A stretch of DNA of 64,000 nucleotides from an uncultured Clostridia bacterium (GTDB taxonomy: Bacteria > Bacillota > Clostridia > TANB77 > CAG-508). Where the stretch lies: NCBI GenBank assembly GCA_934183325.1, contig CAKPSH010000001.1, positions 1 to 64,000 on the forward strand. The letters are read 5' to 3'. The stretch's first letter is position 1. Each line of letters starts with the position of its first letter. The translations under genes and the position numbers were made by a program. The notes under the pieces were generated by a model that did no database searches, was not told the DNA's origin, and was given only the letters and a program-made list of their open reading frames with translations. Shown here one piece after another: positions 36,577 through 44,786 of the stretch.

Positions 36577-37395
36577 TTATACTAATTCATTTAAAGCTTT
36601 ATGATATTGCTCTTCATCTGGGGCTTTTCCATGCCATCCAACTTGATTTTCCATATATGATACACCTTTTCCTTTTACTGTTTTTGCAATAATTGCTGTT
36701 GGCATATTTTTTACCATTTTAGCAGTCTGAAAAGCTTTGATTAATTCTTCTATATTGTTTCCATCTACTTCAACTACATAAAATCCAAAGCTTTCAAATT
36801 TTTCAGTAATTGGATATGGATTTTTTACATCCTTTATATTTCCATCTATTTGTAAATTATTATTATCAACTATTACACATAAATTATCCAAATTATATTT
36901 TGATGATGTCATTGCAGCTTCCCATAATTGTCCTTCTTCTAGTTCTCCATCACCTAATAAACAATACACTCTTATTCCATTTTCATTTAATTTTGATGTT
37001 AATGCCATTCCATTTGCTGCTGATAAACCTTGACCTAAGGATCCAGTACTCATATCTACTCCTGGTACTTTTTTCATATCTGGATGTCCTTGTAATTTGC
37101 TTCCTAAATGTCTTAAAGTCTTTAATTCTTCCTTTGGAAAATATCCTCTTGTAGCAAGTGTACTATATAATGCTGGAGCTGCGTGTCCTTTTGATAACAC
37201 AAATCTATCTCTTGCTTCATCTACTGGTTTTTCAGGATTTATATTCATTTGATTAAAATATAAGACTGTTAATATATCTGCACATGATAATGAACCTCCT
37301 GGATGTCCAGATTTTGCATTATAAACTTCTTCAATAATTCCTCTTCTGATTTCTTTTGAAATTTCTTTAAGTTCGTTTACATCTTTGATTTTCAT
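36577..37395 (-). CDS. Transketolase, N-terminal subunit
   Basis: 272 residues forming the thiamine-diphosphate-binding half of transketolase: GHPGGSLSCADILTVLYF, FVLSKGHAAPALY, and the metal-binding GDGELEEGQLWEAAM followed by IVDNNNLQ. Split transketolases are frequent in anaerobic Firmicutes. It is the first gene of a two-gene operon with the C-terminal subunit. Confidence 0.94.
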   Translation of the reverse strand: MKIKDVNELKEISKEIRRGIIEEVYNAKSGHPGGSLSCADILTVLYFNQMNINPEKPVDEARDRFVLSKGHAAPALYSTLATRGYFPKEELKTLRHLGSKLQGHPDMKKVPGVDMSTGSLGQGLSAANGMALTSKLNENGIRVYCLLGDGELEEGQLWEAAMTSSKYNLDNLCVIVDNNNLQIDGNIKDVKNPYPITEKFESFGFYVVEVDGNNIEELIKAFQTAKMVKNMPTAIIAKTVKGKGVSYMENQVGWHGKAPDEEQYHKALNELV

Positions 37396-37452
37396 ATTAT
37401 ATCTTTCCTTTCCGAAAAATAAATTTTCTCAATAGAATGCTTTAATTATATA

Positions 37453-37482
37453 ACAAGGGTTGCATTAAATGCAACCCTTGTT
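37453..37482. terminator. Terminator between uppP and transketolase genes
   Basis: AACAAGGGTTGCAT and its complement form a 14-bp stem with a 2-nt centre. U-rich flanks occur on both strands, stronger on the plus strand. Confidence 0.7.
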
Positions 37483-37506
37483 TTCTATATTCTTTTCTTT
37501 ATATTT

Positions 37507-38304
37507 TTATGCTAAAAGTGTACATACAATTACTATTATTCCTAGTATAACTCTGTAAACTGCAAATCCCTTGAAGCTTCCTTTTTTTAGGTAGTTTAGT
37601 AAAAATTTAATTACTAATATTCCTGTTATAAAACTAAATAATACTCCCACAAAAAATGCTGGGGTAAATACGAAATCTTTTATACTTACAAGTACAGCTG
37701 CTAGAATAATTGGTGTTGATAATAAGAAAGAATATTTTGCTGCACTTTCTCTATCAACTTTTAGAGCTCTTGCTACTGTCATTGTAATTCCTGATCTAGA
37801 TGTTCCTGGAAATGCTGCTGCTATTGCTTGAGATAAGCCTATTAAAAATGATTGTTTAAAAGTTAAATTTTCAAGTGTCACCTCTGATGCTGATTTTTTA
37901 TCAACTACATATAACACAATACCCAAAACAATAAGTGCTATTGCTATTAATATCATTTCTATTCCGAATTTATCACATATATATTCTGAAAATTTGTCTA
38001 ATATCAAGCTAACTATTCCTGTTGGTATTGTTACTGCAACTATGTACCAAAATAATTTTCCTTCCTGTGATTTTTCTTTCTTTACTACTTGTTTATATCC
38101 TCCTTTTATAAGATTCAACCAATCTTTAAAAAAGAATAATGTTATTGCAAAAAGTGTTCCTAAATGTAATGCAACATCAAAGCTTTCTGGTATATCCCAT
38201 TTCATAAACCATGGTATTAATTTCAAGTGTGCAGAACTTGAAATTGGTAATAATTCTGTTAGTCCTTGTACTATTCCTAATACAATTGCTTGAAAAACTG
38301 TCAT
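37507..38304 (-). CDS. uppP: Undecaprenyl-diphosphatase
   Basis: UppP (BacA) dephosphorylates undecaprenyl pyrophosphate to recycle the lipid carrier for cell-wall synthesis. 265 residues, about seven to eight membrane helices. The two catalytic motifs are present: TELLPISSSAHL near the N-terminus and FPGTSRSGITMT. The start has AAAGGAAG. Likely cotranscribed with the upstream TPR gene (17 nt apart). Confidence 0.95.
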   Translation of the reverse strand: MTVFQAIVLGIVQGLTELLPISSSAHLKLIPWFMKWDIPESFDVALHLGTLFAITLFFFKDWLNLIKGGYKQVVKKEKSQEGKLFWYIVAVTIPTGIVSLILDKFSEYICDKFGIEMILIAIALIVLGIVLYVVDKKSASEVTLENLTFKQSFLIGLSQAIAAAFPGTSRSGITMTVARALKVDRESAAKYSFLLSTPIILAAVLVSIKDFVFTPAFFVGVLFSFITGILVIKFLLNYLKKGSFKGFAVYRVILGIIVIVCTLLA

Positions 38305-38321
38305 TTTAATCTTCCTTTCTT

Positions 38322-39533
38322 TTATTGTTCTCTTTCGTTTGCCTTATCTTTTTCTTCCTTCTTTTTTTGTCTTGGCATTCGATTTTTAGTTATACTTAAC
38401 ATATCTACAACTTTGAATGTTTTTTCTAAGTGAACCCTTACTCTTTCTTCATTAGGAGTTAAATTCTTCTTTTTCTCAACAATATCTTCGTCGTCAATTA
38501 TTGGGAAATCAAATTTGCTAGCTACTGGAATAAATAATGGCTCCTTCATAGCAATTTTTATATATGTTTTATCTAATTGTATACTTAAGTTTACAAACTT
38601 AACTGCATTATCATAATCTCCCCTTAACATATATATTTTTCCCAAATGATAATAGGCATCTGCTTCTAAGTCTTCATCGTCAAGTGCTTTTGTAAAATAC
38701 TTTTCTGCCTCTTCCAAATCATTAGAGATAAAGTTAATTTGAGCAATATTATAATATGCATTGAATAATAAATTATTAATTATTGCTGCTTTTTCATAAC
38801 ATATTTTCGCATTCTTGAAATCATTCAATAATGTATATGCCATTCCCATGCTATACAATAAATTATAATCGTTTGGTGCATATCTTAATCCACTTGCATA
38901 TGTATTAAGTGCTTCTTTATATTCTCCAATATCACAATATATATCTCCTAATAATATTGTAGCATTTAAGTAATCTGGTTTTTTAGATAATAAATTTTGC
39001 AACATAACTTTTGCATCATCTTTTTTTCCTAATTCATTAAGTAAAAAAGAAATTCTATAATAAGAATCATAATCTTTTTTATTTAAGTCCACTGCTCTAA
39101 CATATTCGTCTATTGCTTTTCTCATACCGCCTTCTTTTTCATATACTTCTGCTAGATATCTGTGTGTTCCATAACTTTCTGGATATTTTTTTGCTAATTC
39201 TAATAAGATTTTCTTAGCTAATTTTGTATTATTCAAATTTAAAGCTATTCTAGCTATTAATAGTTTTACTCTTTCTGCAAATATTTTTTTCTTTGCTTCA
39301 GTTACTATTATATATATAGGTAATATTATAGATACAAAATATATTGCACCTTTTACCACCATATTAAAATTCAAAGAAAAAATTATCTCTATAAAATTTA
39401 GTGCTATTCCCAATGCCTGTGCTACCAACACCGCTATATAAATAGTATCATTTCTTCTAATCATTTTAAAAAACATTATTACAAATAAAGAGAATGCTAT
39501 TATGCTAAATATTATTTTTTCCGCTATTATCAT
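38322..39533 (-). CDS. TPR protein with N-terminal membrane segments
   Basis: 403 residues: three or so hydrophobic segments in the first 75 residues, then at least six tetratricopeptide repeats (about 110-350; for example YGTHRYLAEVYEKEGGMRKA and ADAYYHLGKIYMLRGDYDNA), and a basic tail rich in Lys/Glu. Probably a membrane-tethered cytoplasmic scaffold. Partner unknown. Confidence 0.8.
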   Translation of the reverse strand: MIIAEKIIFSIIAFSLFVIMFFKMIRRNDTIYIAVLVAQALGIALNFIEIIFSLNFNMVVKGAIYFVSIILPIYIIVTEAKKKIFAERVKLLIARIALNLNNTKLAKKILLELAKKYPESYGTHRYLAEVYEKEGGMRKAIDEYVRAVDLNKKDYDSYYRISFLLNELGKKDDAKVMLQNLLSKKPDYLNATILLGDIYCDIGEYKEALNTYASGLRYAPNDYNLLYSMGMAYTLLNDFKNAKICYEKAAIINNLLFNAYYNIAQINFISNDLEEAEKYFTKALDDEDLEADAYYHLGKIYMLRGDYDNAVKFVNLSIQLDKTYIKIAMKEPLFIPVASKFDFPIIDDEDIVEKKKNLTPNEERVRVHLEKTFKVVDMLSITKNRMPRQKKKEEKDKANEREQ

Positions 39534-39726
39534 ATAATTTCATTCCTTCTTTTTAGGCATAATTTTTGGGGTAATATAACAATTCTCCATTTTATTCTAC
39601 CCCTTATAATTTTCTTCTGTATTTTATAACATATTATAAAAAAAGTCAACGAAACTTTCACTCATATTAAATAATTGGAATATTATATTTTTTTCTTCAT
39701 ACTTTTAAAATAAAGGAGTTTTTCTT

Positions 39727-40260
39727 ATGTTTGTTTTTAATTTTAAAGTAAATTCTAATCTTTTATTAAAAGTGTTTTTAGCAGTTCTTCTCGCTATTGT
39801 GCTTGGTGTTGTTGGTATTTCAATATATAAACTTGTTTCTAGTTCTCCAGATCCCTGTACGGCTCCGAATGAAGTTCATAATCTTACCACCAATAATTAT
39901 ACAAATGTTTTAAAGGCTGTTCATAATAATCTTGATACCTATGTAGGTCAACAAATCAACTTTTCTGGATATGTTTATAGAGTTTACGATTTTGATAGTA
40001 CACAATTTGTTTTAGCTAGAGATATGATTATTAGCTCTGATAGTCAAACACTTGTTGTTGGGTTCTTATGTCATTATGCTAAAGCCTCCTCTTTTAATAA
40101 TGGATGTTGGGTTAATATAACAGGTACTATTCGTAAAGGTAATTATCATGGAGATATCCCTATAATTGAGATTGAAAAAATAGAACAAATTGAAAAGCCT
40201 TCTGATGAGTTTGTCTATCCACCAGATGATGGTTTTGTTCAGACTTCCACAGTTTTATAG
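39727..40260 (+). CDS. DUF1980 (YcgQ C-terminal)-like exported protein
   Basis: 177 residues: one N-terminal membrane segment (about 12-36) and a beta-barrel-like domain. Its phrases VGQQINFSGYVYRV, QFVLARDMIISSDSQTLVVG and GNYHGDIPIIEIEKI match my recollection of the DUF1980/TIGR03943 (YcgQ) family, an OB-fold-like domain usually paired with a YcgR permease. That partner is absent. A single plus-strand gene among minus-strand neighbours, with AAAGGAG 8 nt before the ATG. Function unknown. Confidence 0.75.
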   Translation: MFVFNFKVNSNLLLKVFLAVLLAIVLGVVGISIYKLVSSSPDPCTAPNEVHNLTTNNYTNVLKAVHNNLDTYVGQQINFSGYVYRVYDFDSTQFVLARDMIISSDSQTLVVGFLCHYAKASSFNNGCWVNITGTIRKGNYHGDIPIIEIEKIEQIEKPSDEFVYPPDDGFVQTSTVL

Positions 40261-40374
40261 ACTTAATTTAATTTATATTATTTTAAATTCATCTACTATG
40301 GTTAATTAATTACTGCCTAATAAATATTTAAGATTTATTTTATATAGTATTTGTTTTTATATACAGTATATTAC

Positions 40375-40426
40375 AAAAAAATAAGATTTTCTAAGTGTTC
40401 ACTGACACTAAAAAATCTTATTTTTT
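40375..40426. terminator. Bidirectional terminator
   Basis: A long A-rich/U-rich stem (AAATAAGATTTT with AAAAATCTTATTT) topped by AGTGT/ACACT. It lies at the 3' end of the ABC permease gene (minus) and 115 nt past the DUF1980-like gene (plus). Confidence 0.75.
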
Positions 40427-40430
40427 CTTA

Positions 40431-41249
40431 TTATTCATAAACAATTTTATCAATTAATGTAAATATTATAAATAATATTAAGTTAACAATTACTATCATT
40501 GCTCCTGTACTTATACTATAAATATATGAGAAATATATTCCTATCAAAAATGATGTTACACTTATTATTCCTGATGAAATAACCACATTTTTAAAAGTTT
40601 TAAATATCCTCATTGAAGTTAATGCTGGGAAGATTATTATACTACTAATTAGCATTGTTCCCATCATTCTCATTCCAACTACTATTATTATTGCAGTTAA
40701 AATTGCAATTAAATATGTATACCATTTTACATTCAACCCACTTGCTTTTGCAAATGTTTCATCAAATGTTACAGCAAATAATTTTCTATAATACACAATA
40801 AATAAAATTGCGACGATGATACTTACACCCACACTTAATATTACATCACTTTTATTCATTGCCAAAATACTTCCAAACATATAATTCCATACATCTGTAT
40901 TAATCCCTGTTGAAATTGAAGTTACAGCCACTCCTATTGCTAAACTACTGCTTGCTATTATTCCTATCGCACTATCACTTTGTGTTTTACTTTTACTGCC
41001 TATTTTTAATAATAATACTGCTGCAATTGTAACTACGGGTATTGAAACATACAATGGACTCCAGCCCATTGCTACTGCAATTGCAAGTATTCCAAACCCA
41101 ACATGTGATAATCCGTCACCTATCATTGCATATCTTTTTAATACCAAGCTCACACCAAGAAGTGCTGCACACAAGCTTACTAATGTTCCTACTAAAACTG
41201 CTTTTCTTATAAAAGCATATTGTGCCATTTCTATAATAGTACTAATCAT
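40431..41249 (-). CDS. Zinc/manganese ABC transporter permease
   Basis: 272 residues with eight or nine membrane helices of the ABC-3 (ZnuB/MntB) family; GDGLSHVGFGILAIAV is the family signature. Pairs with the ATPase gene 15 nt upstream. No substrate-binding protein is adjacent, so zinc versus manganese cannot be decided. Confidence 0.88.
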   Translation of the reverse strand: MISTIIEMAQYAFIRKAVLVGTLVSLCAALLGVSLVLKRYAMIGDGLSHVGFGILAIAVAMGWSPLYVSIPVVTIAAVLLLKIGSKSKTQSDSAIGIIASSSLAIGVAVTSISTGINTDVWNYMFGSILAMNKSDVILSVGVSIIVAILFIVYYRKLFAVTFDETFAKASGLNVKWYTYLIAILTAIIIVVGMRMMGTMLISSIIIFPALTSMRIFKTFKNVVISSGIISVTSFLIGIYFSYIYSISTGAMIVIVNLILFIIFTLIDKIVYE

Positions 41250-41264
41250 GTTTTTTCTTCCTTT

Positions 41265-41936
41265 CTAAATATTTGTATACTTTTCAGGTAACCCATCGAA
41301 AGATACTTTTCCATTTTTTATCTCAATAACTCTTGAAGCATATTTTACAGCTCTTTCTATATCATGTGATACCATCAAAATTGTTAATTTTCTTTTTTTG
41401 TTCAACTTTTTTAATGTTTCATATATTTTTCTGGCAATATTAGGATCCAATCCATTAGTTGGTTCATCTAATACTATTATTTTATTTGTAGCACACATTG
41501 CTCTTGCAATAAGTACTCTTTGTTGTTGTCCACCTGATAAATCTCTAAAACACTTTTTTCTGATTTCATATATGTCTAGTTCTTTCATTATTTCTGTTGC
41601 TTTTTCTTTGTCTTCTTTTGTATACCATATTTTTCTTATATTATTTGAAATTGTTCCACTTAAAACTACTTCCTCAATTGATGCTGGAAAATTTGCTTGA
41701 ATTTCTGTTTTTTGTGGTAAATATCCTATTTTTTCATTAATTGTAATAGCTCCTTCTGGAACTTTATTAAGACCAACTATACATTTAATTAATGTACTTT
41801 TTCCAGAGCCATTTTCTCCAACAATACATAAAAAATCACCCTCATTAACTGATAGGCTTACATTTTTTAAAGTGTCTTCAACATCTCTAGCTTCATATCT
41901 AAATGTTAATTTATTTACTTTTATTAATTCCATCAT
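41265..41936 (-). CDS. Zinc/manganese ABC transporter ATP-binding protein
   Basis: 223 residues with Walker A GENGSGKSTLIK, Q-loop GYLPQK, signature LSGGQQQRVLIARA, Walker B IIVLDEPTNGLD and the switch His in MVSHD. ZnuC/MntA-like sequence length and pairing with an ABC-3 permease fix the role as metal import. The start has AAAGGAT. Confidence 0.9.
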   Translation of the reverse strand: MMELIKVNKLTFRYEARDVEDTLKNVSLSVNEGDFLCIVGENGSGKSTLIKCIVGLNKVPEGAITINEKIGYLPQKTEIQANFPASIEEVVLSGTISNNIRKIWYTKEDKEKATEIMKELDIYEIRKKCFRDLSGGQQQRVLIARAMCATNKIIVLDEPTNGLDPNIARKIYETLKKLNKKRKLTILMVSHDIERAVKYASRVIEIKNGKVSFDGLPEKYTNI

Positions 41937-42018
41937 TTTATCCTTTCTTTATTGATAAATTATATACTATTTTTGTATTTTTTGTCAAATTAAACACTAA
42001 ATTATTAATATATAAAAC

Positions 42019-42050
42019 GCTCAGACATTACCTCTGCATAATGTCTGAGC
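42019..42050 (-). terminator. Terminator of the 208-residue gene
   Basis: Perfect 12-bp stem GCTCAGACATTA/TAATGTCTGAGC with an 8-nt loop, followed on the minus strand by GTTTTATA. Unusually GC-rich for this window. Confidence 0.8.
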
Positions 42051-42060
42051 AGATGAGTTC

Positions 42061-42687
42061 TTATAATATGAACTCGACAAAGCTGTTGTTTTTCATAAGT
42101 CCTATAAGCTCCGAAGCTCTCGGTGTTTTCTCCTTCAAATTGAAAGCAAGCCACATATCAGAAATGTTTGAGCTTTTTTTAGCCTCCACATCTCTTACAA
42201 ATATTAAAATGCTAGAAAACGAAGGTGAAAAATTTTTTTCTCGAATAACCACAATGCTGCAATTTTTTTCTTTAGCTTCATTTAAGATTTCTTTTAACCA
42301 TCTCTCCCTATATTTTTTTTCAAGCTCTCGTCTAAACTTATCAAAGTCTGCTTCATAGATAAGTCTCGCTGCTTTATTAATTATGTCGTGTATTTCATGA
42401 AGATTTTTTTCTTGACTTCCAGAAAACATTCTCTCAATATCTAATAAGCATGGAATCTCATATCCCCAATCCCTGAATATTTCTCCACAAAATTCATTGT
42501 ACCTACAAGCATACCTTTTATATTCTCTTTCTAAGTTTTCGTAACTATTTCTTAGAATATCTAAGTCAAGATAAAATTCTCCAAGTGATCCTTTATTATA
42601 ATGTGAATTAGTATCCCGCAAAAATTGAAAACTATAGACATCTGAAAAATCCGGAAGATACGAAGCAATCCTACCATCACTATTCAT
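42061..42687 (-). CDS. Hypothetical protein of the foreign cassette
   Basis: 208 residues, no signal peptide or membrane segment. The middle (about 50-140) is strongly helical and charged (NSYENLEREYKRYACRY, RRELEKKYRERWLKEIL). The C-terminal part is beta-like (CSIVVIREKNFSPSFSSILIFV). The start has AAAGGAG. Its GC content is visibly above its neighbours' and it has its own tight terminator. No family recognised. It forms a pair with the exported protein upstream. Confidence 0.65.
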   Translation of the reverse strand: MNSDGRIASYLPDFSDVYSFQFLRDTNSHYNKGSLGEFYLDLDILRNSYENLEREYKRYACRYNEFCGEIFRDWGYEIPCLLDIERMFSGSQEKNLHEIHDIINKAARLIYEADFDKFRRELEKKYRERWLKEILNEAKEKNCSIVVIREKNFSPSFSSILIFVRDVEAKKSSNISDMWLAFNLKEKTPRASELIGLMKNNSFVEFIL

Positions 42688-42719
42688 ATTTTACTCCTTT
42701 TCTTTTGTAAATAACTCCA

Positions 42720-42747
42720 AGTGGGTGTAGCTTACGCCACACCCACT
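42720..42747. terminator. GC-rich hairpin between cassette genes
   Basis: AGTGGGTGT/ACACCCACT with further pairing inside. A T-run follows on the plus strand only, so its role as minus-strand terminator is uncertain. Confidence 0.55.
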
Positions 42748-42757
42748 CAGTTTTGTT

Positions 42758-43210
42758 TTAGTCGGTCTCCAACTCAGCAAATACCAAGTTGGCTTTCCAG
42801 CCTCGTGAGTTGCTTACCCTCCAAACTGGCTGGCCGATTTCATCGAATTCTTGCGATTCGATGAACCAGTCTCCTTCTGGATCTTCAAAGATTGCTTCCA
42901 CATAGCTGAAGCAATCAATCGGATGTTCATCCAGTCCCGGAATGACAGTGGCGTCGATTACAACAGTAATCGATGTCCCCCTTCCAATTTCGACCTTCTT
43001 CAGAAGACCTGTTTCCTGCAGATCTTCTAGCCATTTCCAGTCTTTGGGATAGGCACAGGAAGTTCCACAACCGTCGATTTCAGCTTCCGCCTCACAGACG
43101 ATTGCCTCTTCAGGTACTACAACAGTTTCCTGTTTTTCCTGTAAAGTGCAGTTGTTGTTCGTGACAGCCATGATAATAGCTATCACAACGGACAAAAACA
43201 TCGTACTCAT
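42758..43210 (-). CDS. Hypothetical exported protein of the foreign cassette
   Basis: 150 residues with a short signal-like segment (MSTMFLSVVIAIIMAVT) and an acidic extracytoplasmic domain containing four Cys (CTLQ, IVCEAEA, GCGTSC region). GC content is close to half, very unlike the AT-rich surroundings. Codon use differs in the same direction. The start ATG has GGAGG within a small hairpin loop. A promoter and structured leader precede it. No family recognised; recent transfer is likely. Confidence 0.65.
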   Translation of the reverse strand: MSTMFLSVVIAIIMAVTNNNCTLQEKQETVVVPEEAIVCEAEAEIDGCGTSCAYPKDWKWLEDLQETGLLKKVEIGRGTSITVVIDATVIPGLDEHPIDCFSYVEAIFEDPEGDWFIESQEFDEIGQPVWRVSNSRGWKANLVFAELETD

Positions 43211-43213
43211 AAC

Positions 43214-43300
43214 TCATTCCTCCTGAGTTGTTTTTCAGAGAATTAGCCTTCTCTGAAGTTTGCTTTTCCCCGGCTAAGGGTAATCCCACTTTGGGATTTA
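43214..43300 (-). promoter_or_regulatory. Structured leader of the cassette
   Basis: Three stem-loops in series on the minus strand: AATCCCA/TGGGATT, TTCAGAGAA/TTCTCTGAA and AACTCA/TGAGTT. The last holds the GGAGG ribosome-binding site in its loop. Confidence 0.5.
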
Positions 43301-43307
43301 TATTTAT

Positions 43308-43336
43308 ATTATACCATATTTTTCTTATTATTACAA
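43308..43336 (-). promoter_or_regulatory. Promoter of the foreign cassette
   Basis: Minus strand TTGTAA (43331-43336), 17-nt spacer, TATAAT (43308-43313). Confidence 0.65.
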
Positions 43337-43388
43337 TTTTCTCTATTAAAACAAATACAATGATAGAAAATAGGTATTTTTATAATTA

Positions 43389-44087
43389 TTATTTTTTAAT
43401 TATTTGTTCTATTTCTTTTTCTGTTATCTCTCTACACTGTCCTAATTTAAGGTTACTTGGCAAAATAAATTCTCCCATTTGAACTCTATTTAACTCTATA
43501 ACTTTTGCACCATAGCATCCAAACATTCTCTTTATCTGATGATATCTTCCTTCTGTTATAGTAACATCTGCTGTATATTCTCCTGTAATTTCTAATAAAG
43601 CTTTTTTACATTCTCCGTCGTTTAGTTGTATACCTCTCTCAAATCCAGTTATCATTTCTTTGGTAACTGGTATATCTATTGTTACATTATATTTTTTCTT
43701 TATATGTTTCTTTGGTGATAATATATTATGTGCAAATTTACCATCATCTGTTATTATCATCATTCCTGTTGTGTCTTTGTCTAATCTTCCAGCTGGGAAT
43801 AATGCTCTATGTTGATATTTTTCTGGTACTAAATCTAAAACTGTTTTCATATTATTATCTTCTGTAGCTGATATATATCCTTTTGGTTTATTTAATATCA
43901 AATATATATTTTTTTTAATATTTAATTCTTTACCATTAATTTTTATAACTGCATTTTCTTTTATCTTTTCATCTGCTGATTTTATAATTTTTCCATCAAC
44001 TTCAATCTTTTTTTGCGATATCATTTTTTTTACATCTTTACGTGAATACTCTGTTTGAGCTGCAATTATTTTATCTATTCTTTCCAA
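43389..44087 (-). CDS. rsuA: 16S rRNA pseudouridine synthase (RsuA type)
   Basis: 232 residues: an N-terminal S4 RNA-binding domain (about 1-60) and a pseudouridine synthase domain with catalytic Asp in AGRLDKDTTGMMI, plus ITEGRYHQIKRMF. RsuA modifies U516 of 16S rRNA in E. coli; family relatives RluB/E/F are close, so specificity is inferred. Starts at TTG with GAGG upstream and overlaps the end of mscL by 13 nt. Confidence 0.88.
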   Translation of the reverse strand: MERIDKIIAAQTEYSRKDVKKMISQKKIEVDGKIIKSADEKIKENAVIKINGKELNIKKNIYLILNKPKGYISATEDNNMKTVLDLVPEKYQHRALFPAGRLDKDTTGMMIITDDGKFAHNILSPKKHIKKKYNVTIDIPVTKEMITGFERGIQLNDGECKKALLEITGEYTADVTITEGRYHQIKRMFGCYGAKVIELNRVQMGEFILPSNLKLGQCREITEKEIEQIIKK

Positions 44088-44572
44088 CTTTTTTCCTCTT
44101 CTTTGTCAAGTTTTGATGTACAATATGGACATCTATCTGCTTTTATATTTATTTTGTTAAAACAATGTGGGCAGATCTTTGTTTCTTCAACTTTTGGTGC
44201 TTCTTCCTTTTTATTTCCCAAGCTTGCCAATTTATTCATACATTTAACAATTATAAATATTACAAATGCCATTATAATAAAGTTTATAACATCTGTCAAA
44301 AAGGCTCCATATGTTAAATTTAATTTTCCTATTTTTAATACAAATTCTGAAAAATTAACACCACCAAAACATCCTAATATTGGCGAAATAATGTTTTTTG
44401 TAAATGATGTGACTACACTTTGAAATGCAGATCCTATTAATACACCTACTGCAAGATCTAGTACATTACCTCTTAATGCGAATTCTTTAAACTCATTAAA
44501 AAACTTGCTTTGTTTCTTTTTTGCTTCTTTTATTGCTTTTTTAGTTTCCTCTTTTAATTCATCTTTTTTCAT
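44075..44572 (-). CDS. mscL: Large-conductance mechanosensitive channel with zinc ribbon
   Basis: MscL opens under hypo-osmotic membrane tension. The N-terminal helix and TM1 are conserved (NEFKEFALRGNVLDLAVGVLIG), as is TM2 (DVINFIIMAFVIFIIVK). The C-terminal part differs from textbook MscL: after about residue 120 it carries a zinc-ribbon pattern CPHC and CPYC spaced by 14 residues. At 165 residues it is longer than usual for that reason. The start has AAGGAG. Confidence 0.92.
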   Translation of the reverse strand: MKKDELKEETKKAIKEAKKKQSKFFNEFKEFALRGNVLDLAVGVLIGSAFQSVVTSFTKNIISPILGCFGGVNFSEFVLKIGKLNLTYGAFLTDVINFIIMAFVIFIIVKCMNKLASLGNKKEEAPKVEETKICPHCFNKINIKADRCPYCTSKLDKEEEKSWKE

Positions 44573-44693
44573 AGTTTTTACTCCTTATTGTTTCTATTCT
44601 ACTATAGTTTAAATAATAAATCAACAGCCTTTTTTTCAAAGCATATATGTATTTCAATTTCCATTTTAGCTTTTATTTTTAATAAAAAATTTC

Positions 44694-44721
44694 ATAGATG
44701 ACTTTCCTAAGAATATAAAAA
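44694..44721 (-). repeat. Post-terminator motif, copy 2
   Basis: Same sequence as copy 1 (1359), located beyond the terminator at 44745-44776 of the 688-residue gene, same orientation relative to the upstream gene. Confidence 0.7.
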
Positions 44722-44744
44722 ATTATTTTCCCATAATATGTAAT

Positions 44745-44776
44745 AAATTCTATGTAAAACAATTTACATAGAATTT
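44745..44776 (-). terminator. Terminator of the 688-residue gene
   Basis: Perfect 14-bp stem AAATTCTATGTAAA/TTTACATAGAATTT with a 4-nt loop, 11 nt past the stop. Confidence 0.75.
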
Positions 44777-44786
44777 ACTTTTTTAT

